NCBI RefSeq assembly: GCF_010725885.1
Contig: NZ_AP022600.1
Span: forward strand, 372,001-436,000
Reading direction: 5' to 3'
Source: Mycolicibacterium tokaiense
Lineage (GTDB): Bacteria; Actinomycetota; Actinomycetes; Mycobacteriales; Mycobacteriaceae
DNA length: 64,000 nucleotides
A program made the translations under genes and the position numbers. The notes beneath the pieces are model-generated. The model searched no databases. It was not told the origin of the DNA and saw nothing but the letters and a program-made list of their open reading frames with translations. Below are positions 8,977 to 20,016 of the stretch, in pieces. Each line of letters begins with the position of its first letter. The stretch's first letter is position 1.

Positions 8977-9342
8977 ACGTCGCTGACTGCGCACCCACAG
9001 CCAGAACGCAGCGGGACCGGCGCCGAAGAGGATCATCAGAACGGCTGAATAGGCAAGCACGCCGGTGCCGCCGAAAATCACGTCACCACCTGGTCCGCCG
9101 AAGGTCAGCAGCGCCACCGTGGCCAACCACGTCCACAGGGGCAACGCGGCGAGCCCACCCGATCGCGCCCAGTAGGACGCCGCCCACACCAGGCCCAGAT
9201 TGACGAGGCCGGCGACCACCGCGCTGATCGGCATCGGGACGCCACCCACCCGGTACGGGAGCAGCAGGGCGGCTGCGACGGCACAGAGCACGCCGTCCAC
9301 CGCGAGCAGGATCAGGATCACCACCCGCACGGAGTTGTCCAC
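8962..9342 (-). CDS. Rv1171-like integral membrane protein
   Basis: About 126 residues, four predicted membrane segments (VVILILLAVDGVLCAVAAAL; ISAVVAGLVNLGLVWAASYW; LPLWTWLATVALLTF; GVLAYSAVLMILFGAG). The LPLWTWL...TFGGPG.D.IFGG signature matches the remembered Rv1171, which likewise neighbours mshB. GTG 9342 is my start; upstream GTGs are possible because no strong ribosome binding site is visible. Probably translated from the mshB/small-ORF transcript. Function unknown. Confidence 0.78.
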   Translation of the reverse strand: MDNSVRVVILILLAVDGVLCAVAAALLLPYRVGGVPMPISAVVAGLVNLGLVWAASYWARSGGLAALPLWTWLATVALLTFGGPGGDVIFGGTGVLAYSAVLMILFGAGPAAFWLWVRSQRRSVIR

Positions 9343-9380
9343 CGCCACCGGGTCTTCGGGGGCGGCGCGCGTGGGGGTGG

Positions 9381-9488
9381 TCAGGTCGGGATGCTGTCCA
9401 GCAGACCGGACAAGGAACCGATGACCCACTGCAGGTTGTCGAACCGGTCCTGCCAGTGCTGCAGATTGGGGTCCAGATCTGGGTCCAC
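9381..9488 (-). CDS. 35-residue small ORF between mshB and the Rv1171-like gene
   Basis: GTG 9488 to TGA 9381 encodes DPDLDPNLQHWQDRFDNLQW followed by VIGSLSGLLDSIPT. An AAGGGA Shine-Dalgarno sequence stands about 6 nt before the GTG. The peptide is acidic at the N-terminus and amphipathic in the middle, with two Trp. It lies 113 nt after the mshB stop and 38 nt before the next gene on the same strand. The codons end mostly in G or C, as in neighbouring genes. I do not recognise the family; it may be a genuine small protein or a translational leader. Confidence 0.5.
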   Translation of the reverse strand: MDPDLDPNLQHWQDRFDNLQWVIGSLSGLLDSIPT

Positions 9489-9600
9489 TGCCGTCCCTTC
9501 CGTCGTGCCGGATTGGTGGAGCTTACCGCGCTGCGCTGGTCGGCAGGGGGCAAGTAGCGGTTACCGGAATCATGACGATCGTGTACCGCGGTGTCACGGT

Positions 9601-10503
9601 TCAGGACAGCCGGAGCCCGGCCAGCAGGTCGTGCTCCCACCCGCGATCGTCGCGCTCTCCGGGGGTGCCCGCGACCAGCACGTAGTGTTCGTCACCCAGG
9701 ATCGGCAGAGCCAAGTCGTTCGACAGCGCGCACACCCGGCCCGTCGGCCCCACCACCACCTGGGTGGCGTGTGCGGCCAGCGCCGCCGCCTTCGCCGGCT
9801 GCGAATCGGCGGCGTGCACCACGGCGGTGATGGCGTCGTCGGTGAACCCGAGCTCGGCTTCGTCGGTGTCCAGCGTCCAGTGCGGCAGCAGATCGGCCGG
9901 CTCCAGTGTGCTCACGGCGCCATGAAAAGCGCTGCGCGACATCACCGTCCAGTAGAACTTGGGCACCGACCACGGCTCGCCAGGATGGTCGCCACCGGCC
10001 GCGGCCGCGACTGCCGCAGTGGTCACCTGGTGCGCCCGGATGTGGTCGGGGTGACCGTAGCCGCCGTTGGGGTCGTAGGTGACGACGACGTGCGGTCGCA
10101 ACGTCCGCAGGATCGCCACCAGGGCGCCGACGGCTTCGTGATCGTCGGAGTCGACGAAGCGGTGCCGGGTCGCGTCGGTGTCGGTTCCCGCCATCCCGGA
10201 GTCACGCCAGCGTCCCGCTCCGCCCAGGAAGACCGGTGCGCTGACGCCCAGATGACCGAGGGCCGCGGAGAGTTCGGCGATCCGGTACCCACCCAGCTGG
10301 TCGGCGTGGCCGACGGCCAGTTGGGCCCAGCGGTCACCGATGACCTCCCCTTCCTCGCCGAGGGTGCAGGTCACGACGGTGACCTCGGCGCCTCTGGCGG
10401 TGTAGTGGGCGATGGTGGCGCCGTTGTTGAGGCTTTCGTCATCAGGGTGGGCGTGCACGAACAACATCCGCGGAGATTCCGCGGACAGCGCGGCGGACTG
10501 CAT
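9601..10503 (-). CDS. mshB: mycothiol biosynthesis deacetylase MshB
   Basis: Zinc-dependent N-acetyl-1-D-myo-inositol-2-amino-2-deoxy-D-glucopyranoside deacetylase, second step of mycothiol synthesis, cytoplasmic. 300 residues, the usual length. LmbE-like fold with zinc ligands visible as AHPDDES (His19, Asp22) and YGHPDH (His151); [20 protein letters not shown] is the hallmark. ATG 10503 follows a TATGGT hexamer by 6 nt, so the transcript is probably leaderless. It is divergent from the ClC gene with only 23 bp between starts. The remembered M. tuberculosis neighbour order (Rv1170-Rv1171) is kept. Confidence 0.95.
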   Translation of the reverse strand: MQSAALSAESPRMLFVHAHPDDESLNNGATIAHYTARGAEVTVVTCTLGEEGEVIGDRWAQLAVGHADQLGGYRIAELSAALGHLGVSAPVFLGGAGRWRDSGMAGTDTDATRHRFVDSDDHEAVGALVAILRTLRPHVVVTYDPNGGYGHPDHIRAHQVTTAAVAAAAGGDHPGEPWSVPKFYWTVMSRSAFHGAVSTLEPADLLPHWTLDTDEAELGFTDDAITAVVHAADSQPAKAAALAAHATQVVVGPTGRVCALSNDLALPILGDEHYVLVAGTPGERDDRGWEHDLLAGLRLS

Positions 10504-10526
10504 CGGCCCACCATAACGTTGCGCCG
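10504..10526. promoter_or_regulatory. overlapping divergent -10 elements for mshB and the ClC gene
   Basis: The 23-bp gap contains ACCATAACGT (10510-10519). Read left it gives TATGGT, 6 nt before the mshB ATG; read right it gives TAACGT (10514-10519), 7 nt before GTG 10527. The two hexamers share a TA step, so both genes appear to start as leaderless transcripts from a single face-to-face promoter. Confidence 0.55.
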
Positions 10527-11783
10527 GTGACCCGACATCACCTCGAGTACAGCTGTGCGGTCGTCGTGATCGGCGTGCTGGCGGGCGTCGCCGGCATGGC
10601 CACCACGCTGGTGCTGCACGGGATCGAACACGTGGCGTTCCACTACTCCTTCGGCTCGCTGCTCGACGGGGTGAGCGACAGCAGCCTCCTGCGGCGGGCG
10701 CTTGCGCCGACCATCGGTGGCGCCCTGGCGGGCGCGGGGTGGTGGCTGCTGCGCAGGCGCACCGCGGTGCCCGGGCTGGGTGACCTGATCCACGGTCATC
10801 GTCCGATCCCCCGCACAACGCTGTCGCTGGACGCGGGACTGCAGGTCCTGGTGGTCGGGTCGGGCGCGTCACTGGGGCGCGAAGGCGCACCGCGGCAGCT
10901 GTCCGCGGCGATGGGCGACGCCGGGACGTCGCGCTGGACGCTGACCGCCCGCGACCGGGAGATCCTGTTGGCCTGCGCGGCCGGGGCCGGGCTGGGGGCG
11001 GTGTACAGCGTGCCGCTCGGGGGCGCGCTGTTCGCAGCGCAGATCATGCTGAACTCCTGGCACCCTCGGGTGCTCGGCACGGCACTGATCACGTCCAGCC
11101 TGGCCGTGGCCGTCGCCGCGCCGGTGACCCACGACGCCACTCCCCTGCCCTGGCCGGATCCGAGCCTGTCGTATCTGCTGCTCGTGGTCGCCGTCCTGCT
11201 GGCGCCGCTGGCCGTGGCGGTCGGGTCGGCATTCACAACTCTGATGCATCGGGCCACCCCCGCGCAGTTGATCACCTCCTGGCGGTTGATCCCGGCGATT
11301 GCAGGTGCCGGCCTGCTGATCGGAATCGGCTCGCACTACTGGCCGGAGCTGCCGGGCAACGGCAAGAGCATCCTGACGGTGACGCTGAACAGCGAGCTGA
11401 CGCTGGCGGGCGCGGCCGCGATCCTGATACTCAAGCCCCTGCTGACCGCGGTGTATCTGCGTGCAGGTGCGGTGGGCGGGATGCTCACCCCTGCTCTGGC
11501 CACCGGCGCCGCACTGGGCTCCCTGCTCGCGATTGCGGCGAACACCGGTCTGGGCTGGTCGGTGAGCGTGCCGGCGGTGTCACTGATCTGTGCCGCCGGG
11601 GTCCTGGCCATCACGCAGCGGGCGCCCCTGTGGGCGGCCCTGTTCGTCTGGGAACTGGCCCGGCCGCCGTGGTGGCTGTTGGTGGTGTTCGCAGTGGCGG
11701 CGTGGAGTGCCTACGGCCTGCATCGGCTCCGGCATCGCCACAGTCACGACGACTCGTCACAACCGCATCAGAGCGCGCCGTAG
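10527..11783 (+). CDS. ClC-family chloride channel / H+-Cl- antiporter
   Basis: 418 residues, 10-12 hydrophobic segments. The ClC selectivity-filter motif appears as [14 protein letters not shown], and the later [15 protein letters not shown] matches the GxFxP region; the C-terminus is a His-rich cytoplasmic tail ([14 protein letters not shown]) and no CBS domains are present. Members move chloride across the cytoplasmic membrane, often for acid tolerance. The gating glutamate position is occupied by GREG as in antiporters. Start GTG 10527 follows a -10 hexamer by 7 nt, so it is probably leaderless. Confidence 0.88.
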   Translation: MTRHHLEYSCAVVVIGVLAGVAGMATTLVLHGIEHVAFHYSFGSLLDGVSDSSLLRRALAPTIGGALAGAGWWLLRRRTAVPGLGDLIHGHRPIPRTTLSLDAGLQVLVVGSGASLGREGAPRQLSAAMGDAGTSRWTLTARDREILLACAAGAGLGAVYSVPLGGALFAAQIMLNSWHPRVLGTALITSSLAVAVAAPVTHDATPLPWPDPSLSYLLLVVAVLLAPLAVAVGSAFTTLMHRATPAQLITSWRLIPAIAGAGLLIGIGSHYWPELPGNGKSILTVTLNSELTLAGAAAILILKPLLTAVYLRAGAVGGMLTPALATGAALGSLLAIAANTGLGWSVSVPAVSLICAAGVLAITQRAPLWAALFVWELARPPWWLLVVFAVAAWSAYGLHRLRHRHSHDDSSQPHQSAP

Positions 11784-12608
11784 AGAAGTTTGCTGGCCCC
11801 TCAGGAATCGCTAAGTTTCGGTGAGTAACCGATTTACGCGAGGGTCAAACCTGCTGTCACCGACTTGTTATCTAGCTACTACATCGCCAGGCAGGCGCCC
11901 AGCGTTACATGGACCTGCACACCCGCGTACACAGGTCATTCTCAGCGGGGACAAATCTGTGCTGGGGAAGTCGCTGGCAGAGTGCGGTGGGGCTAGACCC
12001 CGATACCCGATCTGCGAACTCTCAAACCTAGGAATTTCAGACCACCCCGGGCCTGCGACAAGTCCATGGACAGCCGCCGCAACCCGCCCGACCAGCACCG
12101 CTGCCCAAGAAAAATCTGAGTGAATTGCTGAGCCGGTGAAACCCGGAGTTTGTCGACGCAAGGTAAATTCCAGCGAACTCGCAGCTAGACCCACATCATC
12201 ATCACAATCGTTGCCACAACACTTCCGTGGTCCAACCACGCAAGTGATTTGGATGCATATCGCCGCTTTTATGGCCGCAACCTTGCAATCGGGGCGAATA
12301 TTGTCATCACCGTCGATCCATTTTCCCCTGGTGAAACCCCGCAATGAGGGCATCACAGCTACTTCTCTACGGTAAGTAACCGGTTTGCGACACGTCCTGG
12401 CCCACCACACCGTGAGGTTTGCCAGCCAGGGGCGCGTAGAGAGCGGCGGCCACTGTGAGCTACTGCCACGGAGATCGGACCCCGAGCAAACACCCGACGC
12501 AGTGAAGCACGCGAACCGAAAAACCCGCAGAGATGCGTTTGTTACTTAGTCAGTTCTCAGGTAGCTTTTTGCTACGTCGGGTTCAGCCTTCACAGCCAGG
12601 GGATCTAC
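11784..12608. other. 825-bp AT-richer noncoding region upstream of the tandem-repeat protein
   Basis: No reading frame here has convincing codon use; the longest (11868-12410, minus) looks random. The region is visibly poorer in GC than its surroundings. It contains two copies of CGGTRAGTAACCG (about 11819-11831 and 12370-12382, 551 bp apart), an inverted partner GTTACTTA at 12541, and a small GTAGC-TTTTT-GCTAC hairpin about 12561. The last ~50 bases hold AGGGG, 6 nt before ATG 12609. It may be a long regulatory region or untranslated leader, perhaps silenced by Lsr2. Confidence 0.5.
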
Positions 12609-15600
12609 ATGGATATTTCTGTCCGGTCTTATCTGACCGCCGGAGTCGCGGTGGTCGGTGCCACCGCCATCACGCTTGCACCTGTCAAAGTCCTGCCTAC
12701 GGATCTCGAGATCCGCGGCGAGAACATGGCCGCCGTGCTTCAGGACGTCTCACTGTCCTCCCTGGCCGACCTGATTGCCGCCGCGCAGCAGGCCGTCGCC
12801 CCGATCGGTGCCGGCGTCGAAGCCGGCGCCATCAATGCCGGTAACGCGATCCGCGACGTGGGCGTCGCGCTCAGCGAGGCGCTGGGCGCCGGTGTCGCCG
12901 GCGGCGGTACCGCATTCCGCTCCGTCGTCGATGCGCTCCTGGCCCAGGGCAGCAACCTGGCCGTCGCCGTCGACGCCGCCATCGCCGCCTTCCCCAGCCC
13001 GCAGGCATTCATCGACGCCCTGGTCTCCGCGTTCGCATCGGTGGACCTCGACCTCTCGGTCGCGTTGCAGCTCGCGCTGCAGGCCGCCATCGACCTCGGC
13101 GTCGACATCAACGCCGAGGCAATCGCCGAAGCCCTGGTGGCTGCCGGCGCCGACCTGGTGGCCGCATTCAACGCCGCAGTCGCCAACTTCCCCACCCCGG
13201 CAGCCTTCGCCGCCGCTGTCGCCACCGCGCTGTCCGGCGTGTTCCCCGGCCTCAGCGAGCTGGTGACCGACGGTGGAGTGGCCCTGGCCAACCTGGTCAC
13301 CACCCTGGCCGCCACCCTGGCATCCGGAATCGACCTCACCGGTTCGGCTTTCGACATCCTGGTCGCTGCCCTGCAGAACGGCGGCAGCGCGCTGGCCCAG
13401 GCCTTCGCCGCCGCCATCGCGTCCTTCGCCAACCCGGAAGCCTTCGTCGACGCCTTCATCGACATCCTCGCCGCGGTCAACGCCCCGCTGGCCGCGGCCT
13501 TCGATGTGGCTCTGGACATCGCCCTGAGCCTGGGCGTCGATCTCGATGTGGCCGCCATCGTGGAGGCACTGCTGACCGCCGGGGGCGACTTCTCCGCTCT
13601 CCTGCAGGCTGTCATCGCGAGCTTCCCCACCCCCGGTGACCTGCTCGCCGCGTTCGGTAATGCACTGTCGGGCTTCCTGCCCGGTCTGCAGAACCTGACC
13701 AGCTTCGCCGCCACCGCCATCGCCAACCTGTCGGCCGCGCTCGCCGACATCTTCGGAAACGGTCTCGCCTTCGGCGCGGACGTCTTCGGGGAGATCATCG
13801 CCGGTCTGCAGAACGCGGGCAGCCAGCTGTACGCCGCCTTCGCCGCGGCCATCGCTGCCTTCCCCACCCCGCAGCTGTTCATCGATGCCTTCGTCAACGC
13901 GTTCGCCAGCATCAGCGCCCCCTTCGGCGCTGCACTGGAGGTCGCCCTCCAGGCGTTCGTCGACGGCGTGGAGATCCTCAACCCGATCAACATCGCCAAC
14001 GCATTCCTCGAGGCCGGCGCCCAGTTCGCGGGTCTGTTCGAGGCCGTGATCGAGGGCCTGCCGACCCCGGCGGACATCTTCGCCACGTTCAGCTCCGCCT
14101 TCGCCGCCGTGATCCCCGGCTTCGAAGCCCTGGCCGCCGCCGGTGTGGCAGCCCTGGGTGACCTCTCGGCCGCTCTGACCGCGGCCATCGAGGCCGGAAT
14201 CGAACTGGGTGGCACCGGTTTCCAGGCGCTGATCGACGGGCTGCTGGACACCAACAGCGCGCTGTACGCCGCCTTCGTGGCAGCCATCAACGCGTTCCCC
14301 ACTCCGGAACTGTTCATCGACGCCTTCATCGATGCGTTCGCCGCCATCGATGTGTCGCTGGGTGCCGCTCTCGAGGTCGCCCTCGAAGCGTTCATCAACG
14401 GCGCCGAGCTCCTCAACCCGGTTGCCATCGCGGAGGCCCTGATCGACGCCGGCGCCGATCTGGCTGCGACCTTCGGACTGGTTCTCGACCAGTTCCCGTC
14501 CCCGGCCGACCTGGTGGCCGCGTTCGCCGATGCGTTCACCAGCTTCGTCCCGGGTGTCGAGTTCATCGCCGCCGCTGCCGCAGCGGCCATCGCCAACCTG
14601 TCGGCCGACCTGGCCGGCGTCATCGAAGCCGGCATCGGCTTCGGCGCACAGGCCTTCGAGTCGCTGATCAACGGCATCCAGGGCATCAGCGGTGACCTGG
14701 CCGCCTCGTTCCAGGCCGTGCTCGAGCTGTTCCCCTCGCCGCAGGCGTTCGTCGAGGCGCTCACCAACGCCTTCGGCCAGATTGGCCCGGTGCTGGCCAA
14801 CCTGGGTGCGAACCTGGTCGCCGGCATCCAGACCGGTATCGATCTGGGCGCCGAGGCCATCGCGGCCCTGGGCAACATCTCTGCCGACATCAGCGCCTCC
14901 ATCCAGGCGTCGCTGTCGCTGGCACTCGATGGTCTGCCGGACGTGGTGGGTGCCGTCAGCACGGTGGGTGAGGCCATCGTGGACGCCGCCGCCTACACCG
15001 GTGACACCATCCGCACTGCCATCGACAACTTCAGCTCGGTGGCCAGCGCAGTGGTTGTCGCCTTCCGCGACACCGCCGCCGCGGCGATCGCCAACGGCCA
15101 GAACTCCCTGGAGGCTCTGGTCAGCGGAATCAGTGCCGCTGCAGCGCAACTTGCGGCCGGATTCAACTTCAGCGGTGGCGTGGACGTGGATGTCGACGTC
15201 GAGGCAGGCGCAGGCGCAGGTGCCGGCGGCTCGTCCTCGGCCGATGTCGCCAGCAGCTCGCTGGGCTCGGGCCCGGTGGTCACCCTGGCCACGCCGAACG
15301 CCGGCAAGACCGTCACCGAGGAGACCCCCGCGGCAGCGCCGGTCACCGAGGAGGGCGTCGCCGCCCCGGGTACCGAGGGCGAGGGCAAGGTTGCGGCCAA
15401 GCCCGCCAACCCGTTCGAGACCGCCGCACGCGACACCCAGTACACGCTGAACAAGGTCGCCGTTGACACCCAGCACACGCTGAACAACGCCGGCAAGCAG
15501 ATCGGCGCCGGCCTGGATCAGACCCGCAAGCAGGTCGAGAGCGGCATCAACGGCCTGCGCGACAACGTGGAGAAGGCCCTCGGGGTGAAGAAGCCCGCGA

Positions 15601-15764
15601 AGTCCGACTCCAAGAAGGATGACGCCAAGTCCGACAGCAAGTCCGACAGCAAGTCTGACAGCAAGTCCGACTCCAAGTCGGAGTCCAAGTCGGAGTCCAA
15701 GTCCGACAGCAGCAAGAAGTCCGACTCCAAGTCCGACAGCAAGAAGTCGGACTCGGGCGAGTAA
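12609..15764 (+). CDS. large secreted Ala-rich tandem-repeat protein with Lys/Ser/Asp tail
   Basis: 1051 residues. An N-terminal signal or anchor (SVRSYLTAGVAVVGATAITL) is followed by ~100 residues of Ala-rich helix and then nine F-P-[ST]-P or related turns at residues ~127, 193, 272, 337, 416, 484, 562, 628 and 707. They alternate as A and B half-repeats with a 145-residue period, each made of amphipathic Ala/Phe/Asp helices (for example AAFPTPQLFIDAFVNAF). Residues ~930-975 form a distinct module (KPANPFETAARDTQYTL), followed by a coiled-coil-like stretch and a Lys-Ser-Asp repeat tail. The N-terminal wording resembles GjpA-like exported proteins. Function unknown. RBS AGGGG at 6 nt; strong terminator downstream. 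Confidence 0.8.
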   Translation: MDISVRSYLTAGVAVVGATAITLAPVKVLPTDLEIRGENMAAVLQDVSLSSLADLIAAAQQAVAPIGAGVEAGAINAGNAIRDVGVALSEALGAGVAGGGTAFRSVVDALLAQGSNLAVAVDAAIAAFPSPQAFIDALVSAFASVDLDLSVALQLALQAAIDLGVDINAEAIAEALVAAGADLVAAFNAAVANFPTPAAFAAAVATALSGVFPGLSELVTDGGVALANLVTTLAATLASGIDLTGSAFDILVAALQNGGSALAQAFAAAIASFANPEAFVDAFIDILAAVNAPLAAAFDVALDIALSLGVDLDVAAIVEALLTAGGDFSALLQAVIASFPTPGDLLAAFGNALSGFLPGLQNLTSFAATAIANLSAALADIFGNGLAFGADVFGEIIAGLQNAGSQLYAAFAAAIAAFPTPQLFIDAFVNAFASISAPFGAALEVALQAFVDGVEILNPINIANAFLEAGAQFAGLFEAVIEGLPTPADIFATFSSAFAAVIPGFEALAAAGVAALGDLSAALTAAIEAGIELGGTGFQALIDGLLDTNSALYAAFVAAINAFPTPELFIDAFIDAFAAIDVSLGAALEVALEAFINGAELLNPVAIAEALIDAGADLAATFGLVLDQFPSPADLVAAFADAFTSFVPGVEFIAAAAAAAIANLSADLAGVIEAGIGFGAQAFESLINGIQGISGDLAASFQAVLELFPSPQAFVEALTNAFGQIGPVLANLGANLVAGIQTGIDLGAEAIAALGNISADISASIQASLSLALDGLPDVVGAVSTVGEAIVDAAAYTGDTIRTAIDNFSSVASAVVVAFRDTAAAAIANGQNSLEALVSGISAAAAQLAAGFNFSGGVDVDVDVEAGAGAGAGGSSSADVASSSLGSGPVVTLATPNAGKTVTEETPAAAPVTEEGVAAPGTEGEGKVAAKPANPFETAARDTQYTLNKVAVDTQHTLNNAGKQIGAGLDQTRKQVESGINGLRDNVEKALGVKKPAKSDSKKDDAKSDSKSDSKSDSKSDSKSESKSESKSDSSKKSDSKSDSKKSDSGE
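12950..14780 (+). repeat. about four tandem ~435-bp imperfect coding repeats
   Basis: The FP[ST]P-encoding segments of type A begin near 12990, 13425, 13857, 14295 and 14730 (spacing 432-438 bp), and those of type B near 13187, 13621, 14060 and 14493 (433-439 bp). Copies have diverged in sequence but keep length and frame, which indicates old duplication with selection on protein structure. Confidence 0.8.
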
Positions 15765-15778
15765 GTCCGACCACACCG

Positions 15779-15814
15779 ATCCGGCCCCGTTCGCAGCAGC
15801 GAACGGGGCCGGAT
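15779..15814 (+). terminator. 16-bp hairpin after the tandem-repeat gene
   Basis: Perfect arms 15779-15794 and 15799-15814 (ATCCGGCCCCGTTCGC) around AGCA, followed by TGTTGTGTG. It lies between two convergent genes and 14 nt after the stop codon. Confidence 0.8.
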
Positions 15815-15846
15815 TGTTGTGTGCGACAGTCCGTGTCAGCGCATCG

Positions 15847-17799
15847 TCACTGGGGCGGCTTCACCCAGTCAGCAGCCTGCCCGACGATGCCCACCGGCAC
15901 GGCCCCGGTGAGACTCACGTTGAGCATGGTGGGGCCGGCCGCCACGATCGTGGTGTCCTGCAGAATCGGTAGCACCGTCGCCATGTTCCACAGCCGCGGC
16001 TCCACGGCCCTGATCACCTCGTCGATGCCCGTCGCACCACCCAGGGCGGCATCGATGTTCGGCTGAATGCTTTCGTCACACAGCCCGGTGATGTTGGACG
16101 GTGCCTGCACCAGGGCCTCCTCGTCCGAGGCCGGCGGTGTGGTGGTGGGAGTGGATTCCGGGGCCGGAGTCGACGTGGACGTCGGCTCCGCTGATGCGGT
16201 CTCGGACGTTGTGGTCTCAGACGCAGTGGTTTCCGACGCTGTGGACTCTGCCGGCGACGGCTCCGCCGTGGTGAGCTCGATCTCCTCCAGCGCCCGGCAG
16301 CCGTACCGTGACGCCAGCGACGTGGCCAGGTCACCGCCGGCCCGGTGCCAGCCCACGACGGCGTCGACGGTGTTGTCCCGCAATGCTTCTCCGTACAGCA
16401 CCACCGGGTCCAGCGCAGATACCGACGCCGCGATACCGACGTTGCGCAGCTGGTCGGCTGCGGTATTGGCCACCGCCACCGAGGTCGGATCATTGGACGC
16501 GACGCCCAGCACCAGGCTCAGCTGCTCGCCGTCCTTGGTGACGGTGCCGCGGGTGGTGACCGGCGGCGGCTCCGGAGTGGCGGAGGTTCGCGAACCCGCC
16601 GACGGCGTGGGTGTGCTCGACGGCTCGGCGTCCGGTGCCACCACGTATCCCGCCCGTTCCAACAACCCGAGGGCCTCGGCCTGCGGCATCGCCGGTGGCG
16701 CGGTCGGCACATAGCCCGGATCCGACGGCGCGCGGACCTGCGCCTGCGCCAACGTCACGGTGTTGTCGCTGCCCGCGCCGACGGCAGCCAGCAGGTCCAC
16801 GTCCAGCAGCCCGAGAATGGCTCTGCGCACGTCGGTGTCGGCCAGCGCGGGTTGCTGCGCGCGCAGCGACAGCTGCATCACCCGCGGCGTCACGATGCGC
16901 GCCGTCCGCACGTCGGGGATGGCCGACAACTGCGCGAACGCGGCTGCCCCACCATGCACCTGGGCTACCTGGGTGTCACCGTTGCGGATCGAATCAGCAA
17001 GGGCTGCAGCCGATCCCGCCCGTCGAAACAGTATCTGATCCGGCTTGGCCGGTCGTCCCCAGAAGCGGTCGTTGCGGGCCAGCAGGATCTCGTCACGCTG
17101 CGGGTCGATGGTGTCGACGCGAAAACTACCGCCGGTCACCGGCAGCGCCCGGGCCAGTCCGGCGGCGAAACCGCCGGGCACATCCTTGACTATGTGGGCA
17201 GGCAGGATGTCGCTGAACAGTTCCCGCCAGGCCGGGTACGGCTGCGAGAACGTCACCACCGCTGTCTTGCCCCCGTCGATGGACTGCACCCCGGTGATGA
17301 GGTCGTACCCCGCGGGGTCCACGACACCCGGCTGACTGACCATCTGCCGCCACAGGTACCAGAAGTCGTCGGCGGCAATCGGGGCGTTGTCGGTCCAGGA
17401 CGCCTCGGGTCGGATCTTGTAGGTGACGGTGAACTCGCCGAAATTGTCCGTCTGTTCGGCGGACTCCAGCAGCGTCTCGTCCATCACCCACCGCGATCCC
17501 GTCGGCGTGTCCGGATCGGGTACCGGCCGGAACGCACTCGGCAGCACCAGGGAAGCAATGGCAGCGTTCACCGGCGACTGGTCCGAGAGCAGGTGCGGAT
17601 TGAACCCGGGCCCGATGTTGTCGATGCCCATGATGATCTGCGTCGCCTTGGGCGGTGGCGGGGGCGTGCTCTCGGTGGTCTCGGTGCTCTGCGGTGCAGG
17701 TGGCGGACTGACGGTGCATCCGCCTGTCAACAACACCGACGCCACCGCACCGATGGTCAGGAGGCGGGAGCGGCTCTGCACGTGCTTCAGGGTAGCCAT
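15847..17799 (-). CDS. lpqW: lipoprotein LpqW, substrate-binding-protein fold regulator of LM/LAM synthesis
   Basis: 650 residues. A lipoprotein signal is clear: [19 protein letters not shown] with lipobox LTGGC, then a Pro/Thr linker. The body is an SBP_bac_5 (oligopeptide-binding) fold ([32 protein letters not shown]). LpqW is known to steer phosphatidylinositol mannosides between polar PIMs and lipoarabinomannan, functionally linked to PimE, which is also in this window. An unusual ~50-residue Ser/Thr/Glu/Pro-rich insertion (about 16118-16270) sits near the C-terminus. ATG 17799 is 17 nt after the typA stop, so the two form an operon as in M. tuberculosis (Rv1165-Rv1166). Confidence 0.9.
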   Translation of the reverse strand: MATLKHVQSRSRLLTIGAVASVLLTGGCTVSPPPAPQSTETTESTPPPPPKATQIIMGIDNIGPGFNPHLLSDQSPVNAAIASLVLPSAFRPVPDPDTPTGSRWVMDETLLESAEQTDNFGEFTVTYKIRPEASWTDNAPIAADDFWYLWRQMVSQPGVVDPAGYDLITGVQSIDGGKTAVVTFSQPYPAWRELFSDILPAHIVKDVPGGFAAGLARALPVTGGSFRVDTIDPQRDEILLARNDRFWGRPAKPDQILFRRAGSAAALADSIRNGDTQVAQVHGGAAAFAQLSAIPDVRTARIVTPRVMQLSLRAQQPALADTDVRRAILGLLDVDLLAAVGAGSDNTVTLAQAQVRAPSDPGYVPTAPPAMPQAEALGLLERAGYVVAPDAEPSSTPTPSAGSRTSATPEPPPVTTRGTVTKDGEQLSLVLGVASNDPTSVAVANTAADQLRNVGIAASVSALDPVVLYGEALRDNTVDAVVGWHRAGGDLATSLASRYGCRALEEIELTTAEPSPAESTASETTASETTTSETASAEPTSTSTPAPESTPTTTPPASDEEALVQAPSNITGLCDESIQPNIDAALGGATGIDEVIRAVEPRLWNMATVLPILQDTTIVAAGPTMLNVSLTGAVPVGIVGQAADWVKPPQ

Positions 17800-17816
17800 C
17801 CCCGTGGCGTGGCCCG

Positions 17817-19724
<1,908 letters not shown>

Positions 19725-19781
19725 GTCCCTGATTCTCGCAGTGCAGGGAACCAATCGCGAAAACGACGAAGGGAACAGTCG

Positions 19782-19946
19782 ATTTCCAGCAAGTACGCCG
19801 ACCTCAAGGCGAAGAAGAAATGCTGTCGGTCCAAACCCCGCTGCAAGAAGTGCCCGCTGGTGCTGCACAAGGTCCGCAAAGCCGAGTTGGTGGGCATCCA
19901 CGGCAAGGATCTCGACAAGGTCTACAAGCGCGCGCGTAAAGCCTGA
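19782..19946 (+). CDS. 54-residue Cys/Lys-rich small protein with apparent ATT start
   Basis: Reads SSKYADLKAKKKCCRSKPRC, then KKCPLVLHKVRKAELVG and a basic C-terminus DKVYKRARKA. The CC-x5-C-x2-C spacing suggests a zinc knuckle, and the strong Lys/Arg content a nucleic-acid or ribosome contact. Similar short basic C-rich proteins occur beside typA in mycobacteria (impression). There is no ATG, GTG or TTG in frame near the conserved N-terminus; ATT 19782, with AGGGA 8 nt upstream, is the best candidate start. The same frame runs open upstream only as antisense to typA. Confidence 0.6.
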   Translation: MSSKYADLKAKKKCCRSKPRCKKCPLVLHKVRKAELVGIHGKDLDKVYKRARKA

Positions 19947-20016
19947 GAAGCACCTTTGACCTGGCCGGACGAGTATCGTGACAGTATCCGTCGGCTCTTG
20001 TTGGAGGTCGAAGATC

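Noticed and set aside
11868..12410. 180-codon minus-strand frame in the AT-richer gap
   Set aside because: No GC3 bias, no RBS, no recognisable domain.
15600..15764. Possible CRISPR-like or minisatellite array of short repeats
   Set aside because: The repeats encode an in-frame Lys-Ser-Asp tail; units are 6-15 bp without spacers.
12740..15776. Two very long minus-strand frames (745 and 1008 codons) opposite the tandem-repeat gene
   Set aside because: Frames antisense to GC-rich coding repeats stay open by chance; the plus strand has signal peptide, RBS, terminator and meaningful repeats.
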